15,450 nt of DNA. It comes from JAZDKP01 sp043802925. Its GTDB lineage: Bacteria; Fibrobacterota; OXYB2-FULL-49-7; JAEUSG01. Under the pieces are notes generated by a model, which saw only the letters and a program-made list of their open reading frames with translations, made no database searches and had not been told where the DNA came from. A program made the translations under genes and the position numbers. Shown here in pieces: positions 5,072 through 13,327 of this stretch; position 1 is the stretch's first letter, and each line of letters opens with the position of its first letter. The DNA is taken from NCBI GenBank assembly GCA_043802925.1, contig JAZDKP010000307.1, forward strand, positions 1 through 15,450, given 5' to 3'.

Positions 5072-8000
5072 TTAACCCGCACCCCGAGCGGAGCGACGCC
5101 CTGAACTTGCCGAAGGGTCGAGGGGTGCGGCCACTGGAGAATGTTCCGGCTCGATTTTATTATCCGCCAGAATACCATACATGACAGGAATGACGAACAG
5201 GGTGAGGACGAGAGCGAATAAGAGGCCGCCCACCACCACCACGCCAAGGGGCACGCGGCTTTGCGCGCCCGCGCCCATGGCAAACGCAATTGGCAATGCG
5301 CCGCAGATGGTGGCCAACGAGGTCATGAGGATGGGGCGGAGCCGGGCCGCCGCGGCCTCGAACGAAGCCTCGGTTTTGGACAGCCCGAGTTTCTTCCGCT
5401 TCTGGTTGGCGAACTCCACGATGAGGATGCCGTTCTTGGTGACCATGCCGATGAGCAGAATCATGCCGATTTCGGAGAAGATATTCAGGGTCTTTCCGGT
5501 AATCCAAAGGGTCAGCAGGGCACCGGCCATGGCAAGCGGCACCGTGAGCATGATGATAAGGGGATCGCGAAAACTTTCAAATTGCGCGGCCAGGATGAGA
5601 AAAACAAGGATGAGCGCGAGCATCAGGGCGGAGAAGGTGTTGGAGCTGCTTTCCGCAAAGTCGCGCGAGGCGCCCAGGAGCTCGGTCTGGAAGGAGTCGT
5701 CCAGCAGGCGCTGGGCGATGCGACGCATTGCGTCAATACCCTCGCCCATGGTGCGCTTGTCCGCAAGCGCGGCCGAGACCGTGGCGGCCTTGAACCGGTT
5801 GTAATGGTACAGGGTGGGCGGGCTGCTGTTTTCCGTGATTTTGACGAGATTGTCAAGCGGCATCAATTCCCCTGTCCGACTGCGGACATAAAGGCCCAGG
5901 ATGTCCGAAGGCTTGCTGCGGTCTTCGCGAACCACCTGGCCGATGACGCTGTACTGCTTTCCGTTCCGCAGGTAATAATCGTAACGTCGGCCGCTCAGGG
6001 CGAACTGCAGTGTGCTCGAAATGTCAGCCACGGACACGCCGAGGTCCGAGGCCTTGAGCCGGTCAATGATGACATTGATTTCCGGCTTGTTGAATTTGAG
6101 GTCCACGTCCACGTTGGCGAAGACAGGGTCCTGCCTTGCTTCCTCCAGGAAACGCGGCAGGACTTCCTGTAGCTTTGCGAAATCAAGCGTTTGGAGCACG
6201 AACTGCACCGGCAGTTGCGAGCCCGCGCGCAGGGAAGTGGAAATGGTCTGCTCCTGAGTGGGAATCATCCGCGCCTGGGGAAAGCGGCGGGTCAGACGTT
6301 GAAGCCGGTCATAAACCTGCTGCTGCGTGGCCTTCCGTTCCCCGGGCTCGGTCAGAAAGAGGTTCACGAAACCCGTGTTGCCCGAACCTCCCATGCGGGC
6401 AACCACAAGCCGCGCCTCGGGCAGGCTGTCCATGACCGTTTGCGACACGCGGCCCATCAGCCCACGCATGTAGTCAAAACTGGTCCCCTCGGGCGCGGTC
6501 ATGTTCATGCGGAGCAGGCTGTGGTCCTCGAGCGGCGCGAGCTCGGAGTTCAGCCGGGTCCTGGGAACCACGGCCAGGAGCGCAATCACGATAAGGCAGG
6601 CGCCCAGAATGGCGAACACAATCCGCCGGTGTTCCATGAAATACCGGAGCCTCCGACGGTATCCGTTTTCGAGCGCAATGAAAAAAGGCTCCGTGGCCGT
6701 GTAAAAACGGGAATGGTGCGACCCGAAGGCCGCGAGCTTGACGTTGAGCACCGGGGTGAGAGTCAAGGACACGAACGCGGAGATGAGCACCGCGCCCGCC
6801 ACCACGATGCCGAATTCGCGGAAGAGCCGGCCCGTAAACCCCTGCAGGAAAATGACGGGAATGAAGACCACGGCCAGGGTCAGCGACGTTGAGACAACGG
6901 CAAAGAAGATTTCGCGCGTGCCTTCAAAGGCCGCGGCCCATTTGTCCATCCCCCGTTCCAGCCGTTTATAAATGTTCTCCGTGACCACAATGCCGTCGTC
7001 CACCACCAGCCCCGTGGCAAGCACAATACCCAGCAGGGTCAACACGTTCACGGAAAAGCCGAACAGGTACATGAAGAAAAAAGTGCCGACAAGCGACACA
7101 GGGATGTCGATGAGAGGGCGGAGCGCGATGGCCCAGTTGCGGAAGAAGAGGAAAATGATGAGAATCACAAGCGCGATGGCCACTGCGAGCGTTTCGGTCA
7201 CGTCCGTCACGGACTGGCGGACAAACTTGGACCGGTCAAACCCCACGTCAAGTTGGACGCCCGGAGGCAGATCCTTGCGTATCGGACCCAGCCGGCGGTA
7301 AAATTCGTCCGCGATTTCGATGGCATTGGCGTTGGGCAGCGGAATGAGCGCGAGTGAAATGCCGTCCGTACCGTTCAGGCTCACGAATTCCTCTTCGTTT
7401 TCAGGGCCCAGGCCCGCTTCGCCGATGTCGCTGAACCGGACAATTCGGTTGTCGGACTGGCGCAGGATGAGGTTGTTGAAATCCTCTTCCGTGAGCAACC
7501 GGCCCTGCGTCTTGACGATAAGCTCCGAGTTCTTTCCGTATATTTTACCGCCCGGGAGCTCGACGTTCTCGCGGTTGAGCGCCACGGACACGTCCTCCGC
7601 GGTGATACCGCGGGAGGCCATGCGCAGGGGGTCGAGCCAGAGCCGCATGGCCGTCCGCTGCTGCCCAAAAAGCCCGACCGCGCTGACGCCCGGGATGGTC
7701 TGGAATTTTTCCATCAGCACGTTTTCCGCATATTCGCCAAGGTCCAGCGGATTCATGGTGGTGCTCTGGACGGCCAGCGTGATGATGGGGTCGCCGTTGG
7801 CGTCGGCCTTGGTGACCACGGGCGGGGCGTTGATGTCCTGCGGCAGGTTCCGCGCGGCCTGCGAAACCTTGTCACGCACGTCATTGGCCGCCTTTTCCAG
7901 GTCCGCGCCCAGGTTGAACTCCACGGTAATATTGCTGGAACCGGTCGAAGAGGAGGAGGAGATGGTCTTGATTCCCTCAATGCCGTTGATGGCCTTTTCG

Positions 8001-8200
8001 AGCGGTTCGGTGATTTGGGACTCGATGATATCGGCGTTGGCGCCAGTGTAGTGGGTCCGGACTGAAATGGTGGGCGGGTCAATGGCAGGGTAAAGGCGGA
8101 CACCGAGAAATTGGAAGCCTAACAGGCCGAAGAGCACGATGGCCAGGCTCGCGACCACGGAACCGACGGGACGTTTGAGTGCGAGGTCGGATAAGGTCAT
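5072..8200 (-). CDS. RND multidrug efflux permease (AcrB/MexB-like, HAE1 family)
   Basis: The 1042-residue inner-membrane pump has the full length and layout of HAE1 transporters: TM1 near 13-31, a large periplasmic loop, TM2-TM6 from about 335 to 485, a second periplasmic loop from about 545, and TM8-TM12 near 855-1010. The proton-relay residues are present: the Asp pair D401-D402 in TM4 (GLVVDDGIVVTENI) and Lys922 in TM10 (MVTKNGILIVEF). It should use proton flux to expel drugs or other amphipathic compounds with the adaptor encoded 37 bp upstream. No TolC-type outer-membrane partner lies in the window, so it must be recruited from elsewhere. The start ATG at 8200 lacks a clear Shine-Dalgarno, so coupling to the adaptor is possible. 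Oddity: the last 19 or so residues come from a palindromic repeat, replacing whatever the native tail was. The substrate cannot be predicted. Confidence 0.95.
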   Translation of the reverse strand: MTLSDLALKRPVGSVVASLAIVLFGLLGFQFLGVRLYPAIDPPTISVRTHYTGANADIIESQITEPLEKAINGIEGIKTISSSSSTGSSNITVEFNLGADLEKAANDVRDKVSQAARNLPQDINAPPVVTKADANGDPIITLAVQSTTMNPLDLGEYAENVLMEKFQTIPGVSAVGLFGQQRTAMRLWLDPLRMASRGITAEDVSVALNRENVELPGGKIYGKNSELIVKTQGRLLTEEDFNNLILRQSDNRIVRFSDIGEAGLGPENEEEFVSLNGTDGISLALIPLPNANAIEIADEFYRRLGPIRKDLPPGVQLDVGFDRSKFVRQSVTDVTETLAVAIALVILIIFLFFRNWAIALRPLIDIPVSLVGTFFFMYLFGFSVNVLTLLGIVLATGLVVDDGIVVTENIYKRLERGMDKWAAAFEGTREIFFAVVSTSLTLAVVFIPVIFLQGFTGRLFREFGIVVAGAVLISAFVSLTLTPVLNVKLAAFGSHHSRFYTATEPFFIALENGYRRRLRYFMEHRRIVFAILGACLIVIALLAVVPRTRLNSELAPLEDHSLLRMNMTAPEGTSFDYMRGLMGRVSQTVMDSLPEARLVVARMGGSGNTGFVNLFLTEPGERKATQQQVYDRLQRLTRRFPQARMIPTQEQTISTSLRAGSQLPVQFVLQTLDFAKLQEVLPRFLEEARQDPVFANVDVDLKFNKPEINVIIDRLKASDLGVSVADISSTLQFALSGRRYDYYLRNGKQYSVIGQVVREDRSKPSDILGLYVRSRTGELMPLDNLVKITENSSPPTLYHYNRFKAATVSAALADKRTMGEGIDAMRRIAQRLLDDSFQTELLGASRDFAESSSNTFSALMLALILVFLILAAQFESFRDPLIIMLTVPLAMAGALLTLWITGKTLNIFSEIGMILLIGMVTKNGILIVEFANQKRKKLGLSKTEASFEAAAARLRPILMTSLATICGALPIAFAMGAGAQSRVPLGVVVVGGLLFALVLTLFVIPVMYGILADNKIEPEHSPVAAPLDPSASSGRRSARGAG
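5077..5130. repeat. Short related palindromic element (copy C) forming the 3' end of the RND gene
   Basis: The ends CCGCACCCC and GGGGTGCGG match the left end of copy B. In inverted orientation the 30-bp end of copy B is reproduced as 17 plus 13 bp with 24 extra bp between them (CGACGCCCTGAACTTGCCGA and four more). The element lies inside the coding frame of the pump, encodes its last 19 or so residues (reading LDPSASSGRRSARGAG), and the stop codon follows 3 bp after it. Confidence 0.75.
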
Positions 8201-8237
8201 ATTGCCAGCATATCCGGAGCGGACCCACGCGCAGGCG

Positions 8238-9281
8238 TCAGCGGGCCACCTTGGAGAACTTGAGGGGCATCCCGGGTTTCAGGAACATAAGACCCGTGGT
8301 CACCACGGTGTCACCCGCGGAAAGGCCGCTGACGACTTCGACGGTCGAGGCTTCCCGGGCGCCTGTCTTGACCTCGGTAAAGGCCGCCTTTCCGTTTTTG
8401 GCAAGAATGACCCGGTGGGTCTGTTCCTGCGGAATAAGGGTCTGCGTGGGTATCATGAGCGCGTCCCGGTTTTCCCCCAGTAACAGGGTAACCGTGACAA
8501 AACTTCCGGGTAGCAGCTCCGCACCCGGGGAGGCAACTTCGGCGCGCACCTTGAGCGTCCGGCTGCTGGTTTCAATCCCCTCTTCCGTTGCGATGACACG
8601 GGCGTCGTAGGTACGGCCGCCCTGCTGCAGAAAGAACGTGAGCGCCATGCCGGCTTTTATAAGGGCGCCGTACCTTTCGGGCGCGCTGAAATCGAGTTTG
8701 AGACGGTGCATGGCGCGGAGGGTGGTGAGCGGAGTTCCGGGGGTGACCCCGGCCCCGGGGCTTATGTTTTTGAGCCCCACAACCCCGTCAAACGGGGCCA
8801 GCACTTCGGTCTTGCGAATTTGCATCTTGAGCACTTCAACGTCCGCCTTGACCGAGCTGACCTGCAGAAAAGCCTGGTCGTAATCGGACTGGCTGACGCC
8901 GTTGACCTTCAGCAGTTCCGCCTGGCGTTTTTCCGTCTGCTCGGTGATTTTAAGCTGCGCCTCGACCTTGGCCAGCTGGGCCTGGAGGTCGCCGTCAAAA
9001 AGCTTCACTAAAAGCGTCCCCTGCTTTACAAACCGGCCTTCGGGAATGGTCACGGCCGTCACGCGTCCGTTGACTTCGGGCATAAGCACGGTTTCATCGA
9101 AGGGTTTGAGCGTGCCCGAGACCGTGACGATCTGCCGGAGATTGGACGGAGAGACGATAAGGCCTTCGACAATCGGATGGGTTTTGGAGCGGCCCGCGGC
9201 GGCCTTGTCAGCCTTGCCGGAACCGCAGCCGGAGAAGGCGAAGGCCGCCAGTATGATGCAGGGAAGTGGGAAAAATTTCAT
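8238..9281 (-). CDS. Periplasmic adaptor (membrane fusion protein) lipoprotein of the RND pump
   Basis: The 347-residue product links the RND permease to an outer-membrane channel. The ATG at 9281 is chosen because it opens directly into a lipoprotein signal (MKFFPLPCIILAAFAFSGC, lipid Cys19); the frame upstream of it is intergenic sequence. The adaptor parts follow in order: first half of the lipoyl-like hairpin (EVNGRVTAVTIPEGRFVKQG, about 69-88), a coiled-coil hairpin (about 97-155), the second lipoyl half (VLAPFDGVVGLKNISPGAGV, about 160-179), a beta-barrel domain and the membrane-proximal domain ending with GLMFLKPGMPLKF. It belongs to the HlyD_D23/RND-MFP family. It is the first gene of the adaptor-pump operon. 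There is no Shine-Dalgarno before the ATG, and a TATACT box lies 13 bp upstream of it, so the message may be nearly leaderless. Confidence 0.92.
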   Translation of the reverse strand: MKFFPLPCIILAAFAFSGCGSGKADKAAAGRSKTHPIVEGLIVSPSNLRQIVTVSGTLKPFDETVLMPEVNGRVTAVTIPEGRFVKQGTLLVKLFDGDLQAQLAKVEAQLKITEQTEKRQAELLKVNGVSQSDYDQAFLQVSSVKADVEVLKMQIRKTEVLAPFDGVVGLKNISPGAGVTPGTPLTTLRAMHRLKLDFSAPERYGALIKAGMALTFFLQQGGRTYDARVIATEEGIETSSRTLKVRAEVASPGAELLPGSFVTVTLLLGENRDALMIPTQTLIPQEQTHRVILAKNGKAAFTEVKTGAREASTVEVVSGLSAGDTVVTTGLMFLKPGMPLKFSKVAR

Positions 9282-9293
9282 TTTTGCATCTAA

Positions 9294-9299
9294 AGTATA
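9294..9299 (-). promoter_or_regulatory. Possible -10 box of the efflux operon
   Basis: TATACT on the minus strand (5 of 6 consensus) lies 12 bp before the adaptor start codon. No good -35 is found 16-18 bp further upstream. If used, the leader would be only about 5 nt, which would fit the missing ribosome-binding site. Low certainty. Confidence 0.3.
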
Positions 9300-9342
9300 C
9301 AAAAAAATCGGGGGTGGTTTCCATGGGGAACAACGAAAGTTA

Positions 9343-9376
9343 TTGACTTTTAATCGGAAATAGGTTAGTTTATATA
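9343..9376 (+). promoter_or_regulatory. Weak candidate promoter of the aminotransferase gene
   Basis: TTGACT (9343-9348) is a good -35 match. The candidate -10 boxes are poor: TAGTTT at 17 bp spacing (9366-9371) or TATATA at 22 bp (9371-9376). It lies 60-95 bp upstream of the ATG in the divergent spacer between the efflux operon and the aminotransferase. An activator-dependent or other sigma promoter is equally possible. Confidence 0.3.
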
Positions 9377-9436
9377 GCGAACCAACACGGGGCCTTTTAA
9401 TTCGAACGTCATTCAATAAACCAAAGGGAGGATTCC

Positions 9437-10684
9437 ATGGGAAGCATGACACTTCAAAAAGACGCGCTCGCGATGGAGGGGGGGCCGAAAGCAAAGACAG
9501 TTCCTTACGGCACGGGCAAGCGTTTTGGAGAACCGGAACTTGCATACCTGAAAGAAGCGCTGGATCAAAACACCTTGTTTTATTACAAGGGCAACATGGT
9601 CAAACGTTTTGTGCGCAAGTTCGCGGATATGTACGGATTCAAGCATTGTGTGGCCACCAGCTCCGGCACCGCGTCCATTCATGTGGCGTTATCGGCCATC
9701 GGGCTTTCGGTGGGCGATGAAGTCATTGTGCCGCCGATCACGGACCAGGGTTCCATTATCGGTATTCTTTTTCAGAACGCACTGCCCATTTTTGCGGATA
9801 TCCATCCGCATACCTATAGTTTGGATCCAAAATCCGTGGAAAAAGCGATCACGCCACGCACCAAGGCGATTCTCGCCGTGCATCTGACCGGCGGCCCCAT
9901 TGACATGGACGGTCTTCTTGCCGTGGCTAAAAAGCATAACATCCCCGTAATCGAAGATTGTGCGCAGGCATACGGAACAACGTATAAAGGCAAACGCGCC
10001 GGCACGATGGGGCTCATGGGATGCTATTCCACCAACGATTTTAAACATATGTCAACCGGCGACGGCGGGCTCATTGGAACGCAGGACGACACCCTGGCCC
10101 AGCTTTGTTTTGAGATTGCGGACAAAAACTATTACCGCAGCGGAGCGGCCGTGGGAAAGTCGCCAAAATTCTTGGCGCCCAACTACCGGATGACCGAATT
10201 GCAAGGCGCGGTGGGCCTGGCCCAGCTTGACAAGGTTGAGGCGATCTGCAATGCGCGGCGTAAAAACGGGGACCTTCTTTCCGAACTCCTCCAAGGGGCT
10301 CCGGGGTTCGATACGCATGGCGTTATTGAAGGCGGCACATGCACCTATTTCAGTTGGGTCGGACGCATCCGTCCCGCGGAGCTAACCTGCGGAATCGATG
10401 ATTTTGTCAAGGCCGCGTGCGCCGAAGGCGTCTTCGCTTGGCGAAACTACAGCGCCCCGGTTTACCAGTACGCGCTGTTCCAGGACCGAAATATCTATCA
10501 GCATAGCAAATTCCCGCTCGAGGGAACGGGTAAAACATACGCGTACGAAAAAGGGCTCTGCCCCGTGGCGGAAAGCATTGTGGAAACCGCGGTCGCGCAC
10601 CCCATCAGCGAGTTTTACACGGAGCAAGACATCGAAGAGACCGCAAAAGCGTTCCGCAAGGTATGCGAACGTTATGCAAAATAA
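9437..10684 (+). CDS. DegT/DnrJ/EryC1/StrS family PLP-dependent aminotransferase
   Basis: The 415-residue fold-type I PLP enzyme typically transfers an amino group to a keto-sugar or cyclitol. Family hallmarks: TSSGTASIHVAL (74-85, cofactor phosphate binding), VIEDCAQAYG with D174 positioned to contact the PLP ring nitrogen, and the Schiff-base lysine K203 in STNDFKHMSTGDGG, aligned with the SKHMTTGEGG pattern of sugar/cyclitol aminotransferases. Then come NYRMTELQGAVGLAQL (194 residues before the end) and a C-terminal small domain. The GGGAGG ribosome site 5 bp before the ATG supports the start. It stands alone, divergent from the efflux operon and convergent with the sigma-54 regulator, so no pathway partners (nucleotide-sugar dehydratases, glycosyltransferases) help define the substrate. 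Nearest known roles are deoxy-sugar, inosose or aminoglycoside-type biosynthesis; which one is not decidable here. Confidence 0.93.
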   Translation: MGSMTLQKDALAMEGGPKAKTVPYGTGKRFGEPELAYLKEALDQNTLFYYKGNMVKRFVRKFADMYGFKHCVATSSGTASIHVALSAIGLSVGDEVIVPPITDQGSIIGILFQNALPIFADIHPHTYSLDPKSVEKAITPRTKAILAVHLTGGPIDMDGLLAVAKKHNIPVIEDCAQAYGTTYKGKRAGTMGLMGCYSTNDFKHMSTGDGGLIGTQDDTLAQLCFEIADKNYYRSGAAVGKSPKFLAPNYRMTELQGAVGLAQLDKVEAICNARRKNGDLLSELLQGAPGFDTHGVIEGGTCTYFSWVGRIRPAELTCGIDDFVKAACAEGVFAWRNYSAPVYQYALFQDRNIYQHSKFPLEGTGKTYAYEKGLCPVAESIVETAVAHPISEFYTEQDIEETAKAFRKVCERYAK

Positions 10685-10700
10685 GGGCCGCGTGAAACAG

Positions 10701-10765
10701 CAGGCGGCAAAAATCGACAGAGCCTCCTGGATGGGGGGGCTCCGGTTCAATTCCTGTGCCGCCTG
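10701..10765. terminator. Possible bidirectional terminator between convergent genes
   Basis: CAGGCGGCA (10701-10709) pairs with TGCCGCCTG (10757-10765), and the 47-base loop can form an inner G/C stem (AGCCTCC near 10720 with the GGGGGGCT run ending 10741). It occupies almost all of the 84 bp between the aminotransferase stop and the regulator stop. Only short T stretches follow on either strand, so termination strength is doubtful. Confidence 0.4.
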
Positions 10766-10768
10766 TCT

Positions 10769-13126
10769 TTATGCTCCGAATATCTGGTCAATCGATATAT
10801 CAAACCGCTTCATTTTCCTGAACAGCGTGCTTTTTGAGATATGGGCCTCTTGGGCCACCTGTTTGATGATGCCATTGTTTTTTTTCAGGAGTTGGAGAAG
10901 GTGATCGCGCGTTAAAGCCCTTGAATTACCGTAAGGAATGGTTAATTCTCCCTGGGCCGGGTTGTTTTCAACCGGCAAGGCCGGGATTGTGCTTGGAATG
11001 TTCAAGGCGTCGGGCTTGATTTGTTTTCCATGGCTAAATAACAGCGCGTTCTGAATCACGTTTTCAAGCTCCCGGATGTTCCCCGGCCAGTCATGCTGCA
11101 TGATTTTCTGAAGACTGCTTCCTGAAAAACCCACCGCCGAACGGCTCAATCTTTTGTTGTAAAAATTGACGAAATAATGGCAGAGGTTGGGGATGTCCTC
11201 TTTTCTTTCGCGAAGAGGGGGGAGGTAAAAATAAACGGTATTGAGACGGTAAAAGAGATCCGAACGGAATCCCCCTTTTTCAACACGGTCCTTCAGCCGG
11301 TGGTTGGAGGCAGCGATCAAGCGCGTATTCACCTTGATATTCCTGTTGCTCCCGATGCGGACCACGCTGAAATCCTGGATGAACTGGAGCAGTTTAACCT
11401 GGATTTCCATGGAGAGGTTGCCGATTTCATCAAGAAACAACGTGCCGCCCTCAGCGGCCTCGAACCGGCCCATACGTTTCTGTTCCGCGCCGGTAAAGGC
11501 ACCCCTTTCATGGCCAAAGAGTTCGCTTTCGAGCAGGGAAAGGGGAAGCGCGGAACAGTCAACCTTGACAAAAGGCCCTTCCGCAAAAGGGCTGTTCTGA
11601 TGGATAAACCGGGCCAACACCTCCTTGCCCGTGCCGGTTTCCCCTTCAATCAGGATGTTGACCGCGGAATCAGCCGCAATTTTTGCATTTTCCCGGATTT
11701 TTATGATGGCCGCACTGACCCCCACCATGGGTTCCACGGTAGCGGTCTTTTGGCTTGAAAGGCTTTTGAACCGATCCCGTTCAGCCTGGAGGGCCTTGAT
11801 GTTCCGGGTAAAATGCGAAACATCGTAAAGCGAAAACACATAATAAAAACGGTGATTGATATGGGTCGCCCGGTAATCGAAAATCTGATGGATGGAAACA
11901 GTGGTATCGGCCGGGTTGCGGATGTGGCATTCGTTCTGGATTTCGCCTTTTGCAATGTTGGCCACCGGGAGCGTTGAAAGGCTGAAGGCGTCTATAAAAA
12001 TTTCCGCCGGCCCCTCTGCGCACAAAAACTGATGGCCCATCCATTCCGCCAAAGGTTCAAAATCGAGGTAATGGAGTATGGGTTCGTTGTCCAAAAAAAG
12101 GACCAGATTCTGTTTGCGTTTTATAAAAACCAACGTGTGTTTGCCGGGCGTTAAACAATAGGCCTCCGTGGTTTTGTTGACGATTTCCCCTTCTTTTTTA
12201 ATGTGGAAACACGTCTCTTGGCGGTTATAGCCCAGCAGGTAACCCTTCCAATCCGGGAACAGAAAACGGTCATAATCCGAACCGAAGAGGATGGCCGACG
12301 GCAGGCTGCCATGGATGACTTCAAAGGTCATGTCAATACGAATGTCCCAAAGCCGGGTATCCAGCGCTTTTCGGATACGCAAAAGGTTTGTCCTGTCCGT
12401 CCAGGGGCTCCAGCACAGCCGGCCGTTCTTGATGGATAAATCGGTATTTTCAAACAGGAAGGCGGGATCCTCGATATCCGGAAGGGGCAACGAGAACGAA
12501 CTTAACGTGTTCCACGGTTCATGGACGATATCGAGCAGCCGTTCCCTGGGAGGGCAAATCAGCGAGAGTGGATTGGGGGAGAGATAATCCTCCACGGGTT
12601 TTGAAAGGAGCTGGTCACTCGTCAAGTTACTCTTTGAAAAAAACCGGTAAAACTTAAGATTGAACCCCTGGATGGCACCCTTCTCGTCAAGGATTATGAC
12701 GGACTCCTGCCTGAAAAAAAGGAGGTTGCTGAAAATGGCTGGATACATGACCACGGCCATGATATTGCCCTCCCCCATTTTCCATAAATAGAGTTGTGAA
12801 TTGGGGAGGGTCGAATATATCCCGAACATGTCCTCAAATTTTTCATAAATATTTTTGGAAGGAAAAGCCGCTGATGTTTTAAAGAAATGTATTTCATTTC
12901 CATCGTGGGCCACATCGATCAGGCTGGCATGGTCGGGAATAACGTATAAATCCTTGATGTTTTTACCGATTAATATCTGAAAATTGTAAAAATAGCTTCT
13001 TTCTTCGTATAATATTTTTTCAATCCTGCCGTCTTGATTAAGTTCTGCGGCAAAGAAGATTTGCTTTATAGTTTGAAAGAAGTCCAATAAAGAGAATGAA
13101 AGCTTATGCGCTAAAAGCGTTTCCAT
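10769..13126 (-). CDS. Sigma-54-dependent transcriptional activator with PAS and LamG/jelly-roll-like sensor region
   Basis: The 785-residue protein is a bacterial enhancer-binding protein. Its ATPase domain (about 466-700) is intact: Walker A GETGTGKE (495-502), sigma-54 contact loop GAFTGA (542-547), Walker B GGTLFLDE (560-567), arginine-finger region FRSDLFYRL, and WPGNIREL (680-687). A Fis-type HTH lies at about 740-775. The sensor half is unusual. Residues 20-130 and 140-185 look PAS-like. Residues 205-385 have a concanavalin/LamG-like strand pattern (GYLLGY, CFHIKKEGEIV, LTPGKHTLVFIKR, LVLFLDNEPILHYLDFEPL, AEIFIDAFSL). Residues 410-455 look like a PAS end plus coiled coil leading into the ATPase. 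There is no receiver domain, signal peptide or transmembrane segment, so it should sense a cytoplasmic ligand, perhaps a saccharide (inference). It is divergent from the secreted Asp-box gene, whose upstream region has a -24/-12 promoter. The start ATG has no clear ribosome site. Confidence 0.92.
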   Translation of the reverse strand: METLLAHKLSFSLLDFFQTIKQIFFAAELNQDGRIEKILYEERSYFYNFQILIGKNIKDLYVIPDHASLIDVAHDGNEIHFFKTSAAFPSKNIYEKFEDMFGIYSTLPNSQLYLWKMGEGNIMAVVMYPAIFSNLLFFRQESVIILDEKGAIQGFNLKFYRFFSKSNLTSDQLLSKPVEDYLSPNPLSLICPPRERLLDIVHEPWNTLSSFSLPLPDIEDPAFLFENTDLSIKNGRLCWSPWTDRTNLLRIRKALDTRLWDIRIDMTFEVIHGSLPSAILFGSDYDRFLFPDWKGYLLGYNRQETCFHIKKEGEIVNKTTEAYCLTPGKHTLVFIKRKQNLVLFLDNEPILHYLDFEPLAEWMGHQFLCAEGPAEIFIDAFSLSTLPVANIAKGEIQNECHIRNPADTTVSIHQIFDYRATHINHRFYYVFSLYDVSHFTRNIKALQAERDRFKSLSSQKTATVEPMVGVSAAIIKIRENAKIAADSAVNILIEGETGTGKEVLARFIHQNSPFAEGPFVKVDCSALPLSLLESELFGHERGAFTGAEQKRMGRFEAAEGGTLFLDEIGNLSMEIQVKLLQFIQDFSVVRIGSNRNIKVNTRLIAASNHRLKDRVEKGGFRSDLFYRLNTVYFYLPPLRERKEDIPNLCHYFVNFYNKRLSRSAVGFSGSSLQKIMQHDWPGNIRELENVIQNALLFSHGKQIKPDALNIPSTIPALPVENNPAQGELTIPYGNSRALTRDHLLQLLKKNNGIIKQVAQEAHISKSTLFRKMKRFDISIDQIFGA

Positions 13127-13170
13127 AATAATATCAAAATATAATATATGCGTTTTATGCCGAATAAATG

Positions 13171-13186
13171 AATATTCAAAAATATT
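13171..13186. repeat. AT-rich inverted repeat upstream of the sigma-54 activator
   Basis: AATATT at 13171-13176 and again at 13181-13186 (itself palindromic, spacing 4 bp) is flanked by ATG on the left and TCAT on the right, giving an imperfect dyad 45-60 bp before the regulator start. It could be an operator for autoregulation, or chance in an AT-rich stretch. Confidence 0.25.
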
Positions 13187-13229
13187 TCATTATGAGCGGC
13201 CTCCTGCCTCATTAATGTGCATTTGGTGC

Positions 13230-13245
13230 CATATGAAGTCATATG
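13230..13245. promoter_or_regulatory. Paired CATATG motifs, candidate upstream activator site
   Basis: CATATG occurs at 13230-13235 and 13240-13245, one helical turn apart, and a third time at 13331-13336 inside the sigma-54 promoter. The second and third copies share CATATGATT. The pair lies about 85-100 bp upstream of the -24 box, a usual distance for enhancer sites of sigma-54 activators. Binding by the neighbouring regulator is inference. Confidence 0.4.
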
Positions 13246-13327
13246 ATTATAAATGACACTATTTAATCGCTTATAATAATTCACACTTTCTTCGATTCTA
13301 CATAAACCATTAATAATTATTGAATAT

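Noticed and set aside
4314..5130. CRISPR array
   Set aside because: Only two long copies and one variant exist, with a gene between them. There are no regular short repeats and spacers and no cas genes.
4828..5289. A minus-strand frame overlapping the pump 3' end and repeat copy B
   Set aside because: It is the pump and repeat read in a different frame; the low-complexity peptide has no recognisable domain.
5261..6172. Long plus-strand open frames opposite the RND gene (also 6191-6892 and 7320-8051)
   Set aside because: They are antisense shadows of a GC-rich gene with full family conservation on the minus strand, and show no domain or start signals.
9282..9545. N-terminal extension of the adaptor protein by 88 codons
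   Set aside because: It would bury the lipoprotein signal and run through the divergent spacer into the aminotransferase gene on the other strand.
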